64,000 nucleotides of DNA. Source: an uncultured Faecalibacterium sp. GTDB lineage: Bacteria > Bacillota > Clostridia > Oscillospirales > Ruminococcaceae. The notes under the pieces are model-generated. The model was not told the DNA's origin. It worked only from the letters and a program-made list of their open reading frames with translations, and searched no databases. Positions 28,500 through 37,104 of this stretch are shown here, one piece after another (the stretch's first letter is position 1; each line of letters begins with the position of its first letter). A program made the translations under genes and the position numbers. The stretch spans positions 1-64,000 of the forward strand of contig CAKSZS010000006.1 of NCBI GenBank assembly GCA_934525845.1. The letters are read 5' to 3'.

Positions 28500-29099
28500 A
28501 TGAAAAAGAATACGACCCACAACCTGACCGTTGCCGCCATGCTCAGTGCGGTGGCTTTCATCCTGATGTTCATCGAGTTCCCCATCCCGATGCTCATCCC
28601 CAGCTTCGTCAAGATGGACTTCTCCGACCTGCCCGCTCTGCTGGGCGCATTTGCGCTGGGGCCGGTGTACGGCGTGGTCATCAGCTTCATGAAGAACTTG
28701 CTGCACATCATCATCAAGGGGACCTCCACCGCCTGCGTGGGAGAACTGTGCAACTTCATGCTGGGCGCGGCCTTCTCCGCCACCGCCGGATTCATTTACA
28801 AGCACCACAAGAGCCGCAAGACGGCGATTCTCGGCGCATTGGCCGGTGCAGTGGTCATGGCGGTGTTCAGTGTGCCGTCCAACTACTTTATCACCTACCC
28901 GGCCTATGTGACCTTCTATCATATGCCGCTGGAAGCCATCCTGGGGATGTATCAGGCCATTCTGCCCTCGGCGGACAGCCTCATCAAGTGCCTGGTCATC
29001 TTCAATATGCCCTTCACGCTGGTCAAGGGTCTGCTGGACGCTGTGCTCTGCATACTCATCTATAAGCCGCTGTCTCCCATCCTGCACGGACGGAAGTAA
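28500..29099 (+). CDS. ribU: Riboflavin ECF transporter S component
   Basis: A 199-residue membrane protein with six helices. It has RibU features: the N-terminal AAMLSAVAFILMF, the riboflavin-site KMDFSDLPALLGAFALGP and the long NLLHIIIKGTSTACVGE segment. It captures riboflavin and uses the shared EcfAAT energising module. AAAGGGAGG precedes the ATG. Control by the FMN riboswitch confirms the substrate. Confidence 0.95.
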   Translation: MKKNTTHNLTVAAMLSAVAFILMFIEFPIPMLIPSFVKMDFSDLPALLGAFALGPVYGVVISFMKNLLHIIIKGTSTACVGELCNFMLGAAFSATAGFIYKHHKSRKTAILGALAGAVVMAVFSVPSNYFITYPAYVTFYHMPLEAILGMYQAILPSADSLIKCLVIFNMPFTLVKGLLDAVLCILIYKPLSPILHGRK

Positions 29100-29101
29100 G
29101 G

Positions 29102-29182
29102 AATGAGGTTTTGCTCCGCAAAAATGAGGTCCTTGCGGAACGAGGTTTGTTTCACAAATGATGTGCGCTGCGGCGCATGAGA
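29102..29182. repeat. Hairpin array, left arm
   Basis: A string of small hairpins separated by ATGAGG/ATGATG spacers: TTTTGC-tcc-GCAAAA, TTTGT-ttc-ACAAA, TGCGC-tgcg-GCGCA. Positions 29156-29180 are an exact 25-base inverted match to 29509-29533. It lies immediately downstream of ribU. Confidence 0.8.
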
Positions 29183-29215
29183 GTTTGGAACGGGCAAGCT
29201 TCCGCTGAAAAACAG

Positions 29216-29263
29216 AAAAGGCATCTGCCGGATACGCACACAGCGTAGGGCAGATGCCTTTTT
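29216..29263. terminator. Terminator downstream of ribU
   Basis: AAAAGGCATCTGCC pairs with GGCAGATGCCTTTT and is followed by further T. It would end the ribU transcript after the hairpin array. Confidence 0.85.
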
Positions 29264-29290
29264 GTGTTTGGTTGTCTGTAGTGAGGAAAA

Positions 29291-29488
29291 CGTGTTCGCC
29301 CTCTCAGTCACCCTGCGGGTGACAGCTCTCCCAAAGGGAGAGCCTCTGGCGAAATCGGCAACTTCGCATGGATTGCCAAAGCCTCTCTCTTTGACAGACT
29401 TCCCCCGCGCCGGGGGAAGATGTCGCGCAAGCGACAAAAGGGGGAACAAGGTGGCATCGCGTCAGCGATGACGGAGAGAGCGAGCACG
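29291..29488. repeat. Palindromic intergenic repeat, copy E
   Basis: The ends CGTGTTCGCCCTCTCAG and GACGGAGAGAGCGAGCACG form a degenerate inversion. Internal modules are TCACCCTGCGGGTGA, CTCTCCCAAAGGGAGAG and GGCATCGCGTCAGCGATGAC. It is embedded between the two arms of the hairpin array. Confidence 0.85.
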
Positions 29489-29508
29489 CTAACAGGTTTG
29501 AGACTCCT

Positions 29509-29590
29509 TCATGCGCCGCAGCGCACATCATTTTTGCGGGCGCAAAACATCCTTCCGCAGGAACCTCATTTGCGAAGCAACATCATTTCC
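29509..29590. repeat. Hairpin array, right arm (inverted copy)
   Basis: The reverse complement of this stretch reproduces the left-arm organisation: GCGCTGCGGCGCATGA, TTTTGC/GCAAAA, CTGCGG, TTGCTTCGCAA hairpins with ATGATG/ATGAGG spacers. It abuts the stop codon of the MATE gene. Confidence 0.8.
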
Positions 29591-29592
29591 CC

Positions 29593-31011
29593 TTACGCCA
29601 GTGCGCCCTTTTCCAGCCACGTTCCGCGGGCCATGCGGATCAGGAACAGTGCACCGCGGGCGCACAGCTCGGCGCACATGGCCGCCCACACACCCACCAG
29701 ACCGAACCGGGGGGCCAGCAGGAACGCCAGGGTCAGGCGGATGCCCCACATACTGATGAGGTTCAGCACAAAGCAGCCCGTGCTGTCGCCTGCGCCCTGC
29801 ATGGCGCCGCTGGCCACGATGCTGGCCCCGAACATGGGTTCCGCAAAGGCTTCGATGCGCAGCACCTGTGCACCCAGCGCGATGACCGCCGCGTCTGCCG
29901 TGAAGATGCTCATCAGATTGGGCGCAAAAATGTACAGGCCGACGCCGGTCAGCGCCATGATGCCCATGCCCATGCCGGTGCACAGCCAGGCGATGCGCTT
30001 GGCCATGTCCCGCCGGTGGGCACCCACGGCCTGCCCCACCATGGCAAGGGAAGCGTCCTGGATGCCGTAGCCCGCCATGTAGCACAGACTCTCGGCGCTG
30101 ACGCCCAGACTGTTGGCCGCAATGGCGGTGGTGCCCAGGCCGGACACGATGCGCACCAGCAGCACCTGTGCCGAGGACAGAGCGGCACGCTCTGCCGCCA
30201 GGGGGGCACCCACTTTCCAGAGGTTCTGCAGGCAGGCCTTTGTGATGCGCCAGGAGCCGGGCCGACGGATGCAGAGCACGCCGTCCCGGAACAGCAGCAG
30301 GGACAGCGCCAGCACGCCGCCCACCGCGTTGGCCAGTGCGGTGCCCAGCGCCGCGCCCGGCACGCCCCAGCCCAGGCCCCACACGGACACTTCCTGTCCG
30401 AAGAGCACCAGCGTGCGGCTGGGGTTGATGAGGAAGAAGTTGAAGATCACGTCCAGCACGCAGGTCAGCACACTGATGAGGCCGGGGGTCAGGGCGTCAC
30501 CAGTGGAGCGGAGCATGGACGAGTAGGTGCCCATGGCCATGGCAAAGGGCAGGGAAGCCGCCCAGATGGCAAAGTAAGCCGAAGCGTCCGCCTGCAGGGC
30601 CGGGTCGGCCCCCAGCCAGCCGGGCAGGAACCGGCTGATGCCCACGCCAAAGGCCGCTGCCGCCAGACCCACGAACAGATTGAACAGCATGGACTGCCGC
30701 AGAACACCCCGGGCATCGTCCTGTCGGTCTGCCCCCAGATACTGTGCGACCTGGATGGAAAAGGACATATACAGGCCCGCCAGCATTCCATGCAGCAGCC
30801 AGGTGCTGGAGCTGACGATGCCGATGGATGCCGTGGCCGATGCCCCGATGTGGCCCACCATGGCCGCGTCGATGTACTCCATGGCGGTGACCACGATCTG
30901 CTGCAGGATGGACGGGATGCTCAGGGTGAGCACGATCTGCGCGGTCTGCTGCAGCGGGACCTCCTCGCCCCGGCGCATTTTGGCCGAGAGCTGTTCAAGG
31001 GTAATGGACAT
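29593..31011 (-). CDS. MATE-family efflux transporter
   Basis: A 472-residue membrane protein with twelve hydrophobic segments. MATE landmarks are LTLSIPSILQQIVVTAMEYI and MVGHIGASATASIG near the N-terminus and a homologous second half (VGAPLAAERAALSSAQVLLV). It exports unknown substrates. AAAGGAGGAATC precedes the ATG at 31011; an upstream in-frame ATG would add a hydrophilic, cysteine-containing extension unlikely to be real. It is monocistronic and unlike the MATE at 6209. Confidence 0.9.
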   Translation of the reverse strand: MSITLEQLSAKMRRGEEVPLQQTAQIVLTLSIPSILQQIVVTAMEYIDAAMVGHIGASATASIGIVSSSTWLLHGMLAGLYMSFSIQVAQYLGADRQDDARGVLRQSMLFNLFVGLAAAAFGVGISRFLPGWLGADPALQADASAYFAIWAASLPFAMAMGTYSSMLRSTGDALTPGLISVLTCVLDVIFNFFLINPSRTLVLFGQEVSVWGLGWGVPGAALGTALANAVGGVLALSLLLFRDGVLCIRRPGSWRITKACLQNLWKVGAPLAAERAALSSAQVLLVRIVSGLGTTAIAANSLGVSAESLCYMAGYGIQDASLAMVGQAVGAHRRDMAKRIAWLCTGMGMGIMALTGVGLYIFAPNLMSIFTADAAVIALGAQVLRIEAFAEPMFGASIVASGAMQGAGDSTGCFVLNLISMWGIRLTLAFLLAPRFGLVGVWAAMCAELCARGALFLIRMARGTWLEKGALA

Positions 31012-31113
31012 GATTCCTCCTTTGCAAGACGGACAAAAATGGATGACTGAATACCTATTATAAAGAGCAGGTCCGAAAAAGTCAATCCGGGGCCGCTTTT
31101 TGGGCATGGATGA

Positions 31114-31142
31114 TTGATTTTTTGCACCCGACGTGATACACT
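31114..31142 (+). promoter_or_regulatory. Promoter of the MraY-like gene
   Basis: TTGATT and TACACT are separated by 17 bases, 37 bases before the start codon. Confidence 0.65.
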
Positions 31143-31179
31143 CACATCACGAGAACAAAAGAAAGAGGAATTTTGGAAT

Positions 31180-32133
31180 ATGATTCAAGCGTTGATCTCT
31201 GTCATCGGGCAGCGCGGCGTGGACGCTCTGGCGTTCCTGCTGGCTTTTGCGCTGACCGCCCTGACCGATTCGGTCTTTCACGATAAGCTGCCCCACGACC
31301 ATGGCCGTGAGTTCGCCGTCAACGGCGGGCTGTCCAAGGGCAAGGCCCGGGGTTCCGGCCTGATCTTTGTGCTGTGCATCGCGCTGGTGTCCCTGGCGTT
31401 CCTGCCGTTCAAGGTGGAATACCTCATCTACACCGTGCTGCTCATCGCGTCCATGCTGTCCGGCTACTTCGACGACGCCGCCGAAAAGGCCTGGAACGAG
31501 TACAAGAAGGGCATCATCGATTTCGCCATTGCGGTGGTGGCCGGTGTCACCTATCTGAACTTCAACGGCTGCGGCGTGAACTTCCTGAACGTGAGCTTCA
31601 CCCTGCCGTATGGGCTGTACCTGCTGCTCATCGTCATCCTGATCTGGGCCAGCATCAATGTGGTCAACTGCACCGATGGTGTGGACGGCCTGTCCGCCAG
31701 CCTGGCTGTGGTGACCATCGGCACCTACCTGATTGCTTACCATGAGGAGCTGGGCGACTACGACACCGCCGGTGTGGTGTTCATCGGTGCGCTGCTGGCC
31801 TACCTGTGGTCCAACGCCAAGCCCAGCACTCTGCTGATGGGCGACGCCGGAAGCCGTGCCATGGGCTTTTTCATCGCGATCCTGTCCCTGAAGTGCGGAC
31901 ACCCGTTCGCCTTCCTGCTGGCCGCCATCGTGTTCATCGTGGACGGCAGTCTGGGCATCCTGAAGATCAGCCTGAAGCGCTTTTTGCACATCTCCATCCT
32001 CAAGAACACCCGCACCCCGCTGCACGATCATGTGCGCAAGAACAAGGGTTGGAGCGACGAGCAGGTGGTGGCCCGCTGGCTCATTCTGCAGTGTGTGGCA
32101 TCTGCCCTGCTGCTGCTCATCGTTCACGGTTAA
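31180..32133 (+). CDS. MraY-like polyprenyl-phosphate phospho-sugar transferase
   Basis: A 317-residue membrane protein with about ten helices. The MraY/WecA superfamily motifs are NCTDGVDGLSASLAVV (metal-binding aspartates), LLMGDAGSRAMG, and PLHDHVRKNKGWSDEQVV, which aligns with the PLHHHFE-KGW segment of MraY. It would transfer a phospho-sugar from UDP-sugar to undecaprenyl phosphate. The usual PTMGG motif is replaced by GLSKGKARGSG and the HHH by HDH. It stands alone, outside any cell-wall gene cluster. It may be the main MraY or a divergent paralogue. Confidence 0.85.
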   Translation: MIQALISVIGQRGVDALAFLLAFALTALTDSVFHDKLPHDHGREFAVNGGLSKGKARGSGLIFVLCIALVSLAFLPFKVEYLIYTVLLIASMLSGYFDDAAEKAWNEYKKGIIDFAIAVVAGVTYLNFNGCGVNFLNVSFTLPYGLYLLLIVILIWASINVVNCTDGVDGLSASLAVVTIGTYLIAYHEELGDYDTAGVVFIGALLAYLWSNAKPSTLLMGDAGSRAMGFFIAILSLKCGHPFAFLLAAIVFIVDGSLGILKISLKRFLHISILKNTRTPLHDHVRKNKGWSDEQVVARWLILQCVASALLLLIVHG

Positions 32134-32187
32134 ATAAGCGATCATCCGCCGGATGGGACATTTACTCCCGTCCTGCCCGGCATTTAT

Positions 32188-32227
32188 AAAGGGGCTGCTG
32201 CACAAAATCTCGTGCAGCAGCCCCTTT
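32188..32227. terminator. Bidirectional terminator, MraY-like / cobalamin operon
   Basis: AAAGGGGCTGCTGCAC pairs perfectly with GTGCAGCAGCCCCTTT. It closes both the plus-strand MraY-like gene and the 3' end of the long minus-strand cobalamin operon. Confidence 0.92.
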
Positions 32228-32242
32228 TGTTGATTTTTCCGT

Positions 32243-32914
32243 TCAGTTCCATCCCCGGGCGGTGGGGTCCAGCATCTCGGCGGCGGAATACACCAGCGCG
32301 TTGCAGATAGCAGCGGCCACGTTGCTGCCGCCCTTGCGGCCCATAGCTACGATGGCGGGTACGCTGTGGGCTTCACAGACCGCGAACAACCGCTCCTTGC
32401 TCTCCACCACGTTCACAAAGCCCACCGGCACCCCGATGATGAGGGAGGGCCGCAGCCCGGCTTCGATGAGGTCCGCAAGGGTCAGCAGGGCGGTGGGGGC
32501 GTTGCCCACCGCGAACACCGCGTTCGGATGCTCTGCAGCGGCGCGGCGCATGGACGCCACGGCCCGGGTCGTGCCCTCGGCCTTGGCGGCAGCGGCCACC
32601 GCAGGGTCTGCCATGTAGCAGAGGGCTTCCCCGTCCAGGCGGGCCAGGCCGGGCTTTGTGATGCCGGTCCGGGCCATGTTCGTGTCGGTAACGATGGGCG
32701 TTCCGGCGTGCAGGGCGGCGATGCCGGCGGCGACAGCGCCCGGCGTGAACCGCAGATTCTTCGCATAGTCGAAATCGGCGGTGGTGTGAATGACCCGCTT
32801 GACCACGGCGGCGTTTTCCGGCGGGGGCGTCAGGCCCAGTTCTTCCAACTCGGCCGTGATGATGGAAAGGCTCGTCCGTTCAATGTCGGCGGGCAGATGA
32901 TGCTGCGGGGTCAT
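32243..32914 (-). CDS. cbiC: Cobalt-precorrin-8 methylmutase
   Basis: A 223-residue enzyme that moves the C11 methyl group to C12, yielding cobyrinate. It has the family segments VIHTTADFDYA (catalytic histidine) and GVPVGFVNVVESKE, ending at GRKGGSNVAAAICNAL. I start it at 32914 because that ATG overlaps the cbiP TGA (ATGA) and is properly spaced from AAAGGAGA; the ATG two codons upstream is too close. It is the last gene of the cobalamin island. Confidence 0.95.
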   Translation of the reverse strand: MTPQHHLPADIERTSLSIITAELEELGLTPPPENAAVVKRVIHTTADFDYAKNLRFTPGAVAAGIAALHAGTPIVTDTNMARTGITKPGLARLDGEALCYMADPAVAAAAKAEGTTRAVASMRRAAAEHPNAVFAVGNAPTALLTLADLIEAGLRPSLIIGVPVGFVNVVESKERLFAVCEAHSVPAIVAMGRKGGSNVAAAICNALVYSAAEMLDPTARGWN

Positions 32915-34413
32915 ACGCATTCTCCTTTCGGGCCGGAAAGGCCCATCGCGGCATAGACGGCGGGCAGGTCCAGTGCGGTGCGTACTCCGTCGGCCAGCCG
33001 GTCAAACTGCTGCTGCCGGTACTGCTCCATGGGGATGACCTCTGCCCCGGCGGGGTCCAGCCCCTTGCGGCGGCACAGGATTTCCACCAGCTTTTCGGTG
33101 AGTTCGCCCGTGTCGAACAGCCCGTGCAGGTAGGTGCCGAAGACGTTGTCCTGCACACAGCCCTCCGGGGTGCCGTCCGCCAGGGTGCAGAAGGGTACGC
33201 CCCGCACGTCGGTGCGGCCGGTGTGGATCTGGTAGCCGGTGAGCCTGGCCCCGGCAAAGGGGGCGGCAGTGACAACCGCGGTGTCCTGGGTGCGGTGCTT
33301 CTGGTCGGAAAAGGCGGTGGCGGTGGGCAGCAGGCCCAGGCCTCGCAGGGTCTGGGGCGTGCCGCTCTCGGTGCCCAGCGGGTCGGCCAGGGTCTCGCCC
33401 AGCATCTGGTAGCCGCCGCACACACCCAGCACCGGGGTACCGGAAGCGGCCAGCTTGAGGACCGCCGCTTCCAGTCCGGACTGCCGGAGCCATAGCAAGT
33501 CATCCACGGTGTTTTTGGTGCCGGGCAGAATCAGCAGGTCCGGCGTGCCCAGCTGACGGGGGTTCTGCACATAGCGCACGCCCAGCAGCGGGTGCTGTTC
33601 CAGCGGCATGAAGTCGGTGAAGTTGGAGATGTGCGGCAGGCGAAGAATGGCGGCATCCAGCGGCTTGACTGCCCGGCCCGCGTCCAGCCGGGTGGAGAGG
33701 GAATCCTCGTCCTCGATGTCTACCTTTAAATAGGGGATGACCCCCAGCACCGGCAGATGGGTCTTTTCTTCCAGCATGGCAAGGCCCGGGCGCAAAATCT
33801 CCACGTCGCCCCGGAACTTGTTGATGAGCAGGCCCTTGATGCGGGCACGCTCGGCGGGTTCCAACAGCTCCACGGTGCCGTACAGCTGGGCGAAGACGCC
33901 GCCCCGGTCGATGTCCCCGGCCAGCAGCACGGGGGCATCCACCAGCTTGGCCAGGCCCATGTTCACGATGTCGTCGGCTTTCAGGTTGATCTCCGCCGGA
34001 CTGCCGGCCCCCTCAATGACGATGATGTCCACATCCTCGGCCAGGCTGTCATAGGCGGCGAGAATGTCCGGAATGAGCGATCTCTTCATCTTGAAATAGG
34101 CGGCGGCGGGCATCTGCCCCCGCACCTCGCCGTTCACGATGACCTGACTGCCGATGTCGCTGCTGGGCTTGAGCAGGATGGGATTCATGCGCACATCCGG
34201 TTCTATGCCTGCGGCCTGCGCCTGCACCACCTGCGCCCGGCCCATCTCCAGCCCGTCCCTGGTCACAAAGCTGTTCAGGGCCATGTTCTGGCTCTTGAAG
34301 GGGGCCACGCGGTAGCCGTCCTGTGCAAAAATGCGGCACAGCGCCGCGCACAGCAGGCTTTTGCCCGCGCCGCTCATGGTGCCCTGCACCATAATGCATC
34401 TTGCTTTGCTCAT
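32911..34413 (-). CDS. cbiP: Cobyric acid synthase
   Basis: A 500-residue amidotransferase that amidates four side chains of adenosylcobyrinic acid diamide using glutamine and ATP. The N-terminal synthetase domain starts VQGTMSGAGKSLLCAALCRI. The C-terminal glutaminase-like domain has the cysteine in LGVCGGYQMLGE and the histidine in TYLHGLFD. CGGAGGTG precedes the ATG at 34413, which overlaps the cobD stop. Confidence 0.96.
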   Translation of the reverse strand: MSKARCIMVQGTMSGAGKSLLCAALCRIFAQDGYRVAPFKSQNMALNSFVTRDGLEMGRAQVVQAQAAGIEPDVRMNPILLKPSSDIGSQVIVNGEVRGQMPAAAYFKMKRSLIPDILAAYDSLAEDVDIIVIEGAGSPAEINLKADDIVNMGLAKLVDAPVLLAGDIDRGGVFAQLYGTVELLEPAERARIKGLLINKFRGDVEILRPGLAMLEEKTHLPVLGVIPYLKVDIEDEDSLSTRLDAGRAVKPLDAAILRLPHISNFTDFMPLEQHPLLGVRYVQNPRQLGTPDLLILPGTKNTVDDLLWLRQSGLEAAVLKLAASGTPVLGVCGGYQMLGETLADPLGTESGTPQTLRGLGLLPTATAFSDQKHRTQDTAVVTAAPFAGARLTGYQIHTGRTDVRGVPFCTLADGTPEGCVQDNVFGTYLHGLFDTGELTEKLVEILCRRKGLDPAGAEVIPMEQYRQQQFDRLADGVRTALDLPAVYAAMGLSGPKGECV

Positions 34414-35462
34414 GTCAGCACCTCCGCAAGCGTTTTCAAAAGCTGTTCGTTTTCCGGCCCGGTGCGCACAGCGGTGCGGTACCAGCTGCCGTCCAGACCG
34501 GGATAATTGGCGCAACTGCGCAAAACAACGCCCCGGGGCTGCAGGGCGTCCCCCAGGGTCTCCGGCCCCTGGAACAGCAGGTAGTTGGCCCGGCCGTCCA
34601 GCACCCGCAGGCCCAGCGCCCGCAGACCAGCGGTGAGCCGGGGCCGCTGCTGGGCGATGAGCGCCCGCACCTGCTCCACATAGGCGGTCTCGTCCAGTGC
34701 GGCCAGACCTGCCGCCTGCGCCAGACTGGACACGGCCCAGGGCTGTCCGGCATTCTGCATCGCGTCCAGCAGAGCGGTGTTTCCGCTCAGACAGTACCCC
34801 AGCCGCACCCCGGCCATGCCGTACAGCTTGGTGAAGGCTTTGAGGATGAGCAGATTCTTGCTTTCCAGCAGGGATTTGGCGGTCAGGGTGTCGCAGTCCG
34901 GCAGAAAGTCCAGGAAACATTCGTCCAGAACCAGCAAGGCCCCGCAGGCTTCACACCGGCGCAGGATGCGCTCCACCAGCGGCAAAGGCGTCAGCTGGCC
35001 GGTGGGGTTGTTGGGCTGGCAGAGGAACACCATGTTCACCTCCGGCGTGAGAGCAGAAAGAAAATCCTCCGTCACGGCAAAGCCGTTTTCCGCTTTCAAA
35101 AAGTGCCGCCGGACCGTGCAGCCCACCGTGTCCAGTGCGGCGGCATACTCCGCAAAGGTGGGGGCCGTGACCAGTGCCGTGCGGGGCTTTTTCGCCCACA
35201 CCAGCCGGAAGATCAGGTCCGCCGCACCGTTGCCGCAGAGAATGTGGTCCGCCGGAATGCCCTCGTGGAGGGAGAGCTTTGCCCGCAGGTCCCGGCAGAG
35301 CGGGTCCGGATAGCGGTCAGCGTGGGGCAGGGCGGCGGTGATGGCGTCGGCCACCCCCTGCGGCAGGCCCAGCGGGCTGACGTTGGCCGAAAAATCCAGC
35401 GCGTCGTGCCCGAACTGTGCCCGGTATCCGGCCCAGTCGCCGCCGTGTGTCAATGGTTTCAT
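34410..35462 (-). CDS. cobD: L-threonine-O-3-phosphate decarboxylase
   Basis: A 350-residue PLP enzyme of the aminotransferase class I/II fold that makes (R)-1-aminopropan-2-yl phosphate, the linker of the nucleotide loop. It starts with LDFSANVSPLGLP. The PLP lysine lies in ILKAFTKLYGMAGVRLGY, and the catalytic aspartate in LLVLDECFLDF. AAAGGAGATAACC precedes the ATG. It is separated from cbiB by a 95-base gap containing a miniature repeat, the widest gap within the biosynthetic part of the island. Confidence 0.94.
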   Translation of the reverse strand: MKPLTHGGDWAGYRAQFGHDALDFSANVSPLGLPQGVADAITAALPHADRYPDPLCRDLRAKLSLHEGIPADHILCGNGAADLIFRLVWAKKPRTALVTAPTFAEYAAALDTVGCTVRRHFLKAENGFAVTEDFLSALTPEVNMVFLCQPNNPTGQLTPLPLVERILRRCEACGALLVLDECFLDFLPDCDTLTAKSLLESKNLLILKAFTKLYGMAGVRLGYCLSGNTALLDAMQNAGQPWAVSSLAQAAGLAALDETAYVEQVRALIAQQRPRLTAGLRALGLRVLDGRANYLLFQGPETLGDALQPRGVVLRSCANYPGLDGSWYRTAVRTGPENEQLLKTLAEVLT

Positions 35463-35518
35463 GGTTATCTCCTTTGCATGAACCTTTTGTGTAGGGAACG
35501 CATTCAGAAGAGCACGTC

Positions 35519-35559
35519 AAACCCTCTCAGTCGCGGCGCAAGCCGTGACTGAGAGGGTT
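35519..35559. repeat. Miniature palindromic repeat, copy F
   Basis: Only the ends remain: AACCCTCTCAGTC and GACTGAGAGGGTT around a 15-base CGGC/GCCG hairpin core. It lies between cbiB and cobD within the operon, and its right end overlaps the cbiB stop codon. Just beyond the cobD start, TGTAGGGAACGCATTC (near 35491) matches one end of the 51196 element. Confidence 0.88.
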
Positions 35560-36508
35560 ATAACATCCCCCTTACCGCCAGCCCCAGCCCCAGTGCCAGC
35601 AGGCTTTCGGCGTACATCATCTTGTTGGCACGGCGGATGTCCTCCGGCTCAATGGGGCGGAGAGCATCGCCGATGGTGGGCTTGGCGTAGTACTCGCCGA
35701 AATAATAGGCCGGTCCGGCCAGCTGAACGTTCAGCGCTCCGGCGCAGGCACTCTCGGTCTGGGCACTGTTGGGGCTGGCGTGATTGCGCCGGTCCCGCCG
35801 CCAGATGCGCCACGCGCCCTTGGCATCACTGCCGGTGAGGGCCGCCGCTGCGCACCACAACAGGCCCGCCAGGCGGCTGGGAATGTAATTTGCCACATCG
35901 TCCAGCCTGGCAGGGATGCGGCCAAAGTAGAGATACTTTTCATTTTTGTAGCCCAGCATACTGTCCATGGTGTTGATGGCCTTGTAGGTCAGCGCCAGCG
36001 GCGCCCCACCGATCAGCATATAGAGCAGGGGCGCGATCACACCGTCGCTGGCGTTTTCAGCCACCGTTTCCACGGCGGCTTTCGTCACGCCCTCAGCGGT
36101 CAGGTTCTGGGTGTCCCGGCCCACGATACGGCTCACGGCCTTGCGGGCGGCGGGCAGGTCTCCCGCCACAAGTTCCTTGTGCACGATCATACTCTCCTGC
36201 GCCAGACCCTTTGCGGCCAGCGCCTGCCCGCACCAGAACATCTGCACGGCCAGCCCCAGCCAGGGGGAGATTTTCGCCGCGCCCAGGCAGACCAGGCTTG
36301 TAAGCGCAAAGGTGCCCACCGGCAGGCAGAACGCCACGATGCCGCCGCCCAGCAGTTCGCCTTTGGGTGTCTGGGGCAGGCGGGAGCGCAGGAACCTTTC
36401 CAGCCGGGCGATGCATTTGCCCATGAGCACCACCGGGTGGGGCAGCCACGCCGGGTCCCCGAACAGGGTGTCCAGCACAAAGCCGCCCAGAACAGCCAGC
36501 TCGATCAT
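35558..36508 (-). CDS. cbiB: Adenosylcobinamide-phosphate synthase
   Basis: A 316-residue membrane enzyme that attaches aminopropanol phosphate to adenosylcobyric acid. It has the family start GGFVLDTLFGDPAWLPHPVVLMG and the conserved VAENASDGVIAPLLY and YKAINTMDSMLGYKNE segments. GGAGGCCCGCGC precedes the ATG at 36508, which overlaps the cobC stop. The TAA stop codon is formed by the terminal bases of repeat copy F, so the last residues may have been set by the insertion. Confidence 0.95.
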   Translation of the reverse strand: MIELAVLGGFVLDTLFGDPAWLPHPVVLMGKCIARLERFLRSRLPQTPKGELLGGGIVAFCLPVGTFALTSLVCLGAAKISPWLGLAVQMFWCGQALAAKGLAQESMIVHKELVAGDLPAARKAVSRIVGRDTQNLTAEGVTKAAVETVAENASDGVIAPLLYMLIGGAPLALTYKAINTMDSMLGYKNEKYLYFGRIPARLDDVANYIPSRLAGLLWCAAAALTGSDAKGAWRIWRRDRRNHASPNSAQTESACAGALNVQLAGPAYYFGEYYAKPTIGDALRPIEPEDIRRANKMMYAESLLALGLGLAVRGML

Positions 36509-37104
36509 GCGCGGGCCTCCTTCGTGTACTGCACGGTTTTGACGAGGGACAGTACCCGTTTTTCGGCCCAGTCCTTCGCGTCCAGCACAAAGCCACCCGC
36601 GTTGGGGGCACACCATTCGTAGTAGTCCTTGTGGGGCAGGGCATAGCGCTCCATCGCCGCCATCTGGGTGCCGCCGTGGGCCAGGATGACCAGCATCTCT
36701 TCGCCGTCAGCCAGGGCCTGGTCCACCAGCGCGGAGAAGGCGCGGCAGATGCGCTCGCTGAACAGCGCTTTCGTCTCGCCGTCCGGGCAGGGGCTTTCGC
36801 AGTTGGCGGCCACCCAGGCCAGATAGTCCGGGTCGTGCTCCATCTCGATGTAATTGCGGCCCTCAAAACTGCCGAAGCACATCTCCTGCAGATCGGTCAC
36901 CGGCACGAGGTTTGCTTCCGGGAACAGTACTTCCGCGGTCTGCCGGGTGCGGCACAGCGGTGTGATGTATACGGTTTGGGGGTCGATGTCCGCCCGGCAC
37001 AGCATGGCCCGGCCTGCGGCGGAAAGCGGGATGTCCCGCTGGCCCTGGTAACGCTTTTCGGCGTTGTATTCGGTCAGGCCGTGGCGCAGAAGATAAATCA
37101 GCAT
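36505..37104 (-). CDS. cobC: Histidine phosphatase, probable alpha-ribazole phosphatase
   Basis: A 199-residue phosphoglycerate-mutase-like phosphatase with the catalytic LLRHGLTEYN at the start and the second histidine in VILAHGGTQMAAM. In this context it should dephosphorylate alpha-ribazole 5'-phosphate or adenosylcobalamin 5'-phosphate in nucleotide-loop assembly. AAAGGAGAAC precedes the ATG at 37104, which overlaps the short cobU-like gene by seven bases. Confidence 0.88.
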   Translation of the reverse strand: MLIYLLRHGLTEYNAEKRYQGQRDIPLSAAGRAMLCRADIDPQTVYITPLCRTRQTAEVLFPEANLVPVTDLQEMCFGSFEGRNYIEMEHDPDYLAWVAANCESPCPDGETKALFSERICRAFSALVDQALADGEEMLVILAHGGTQMAAMERYALPHKDYYEWCAPNAGGFVLDAKDWAEKRVLSLVKTVQYTKEARA

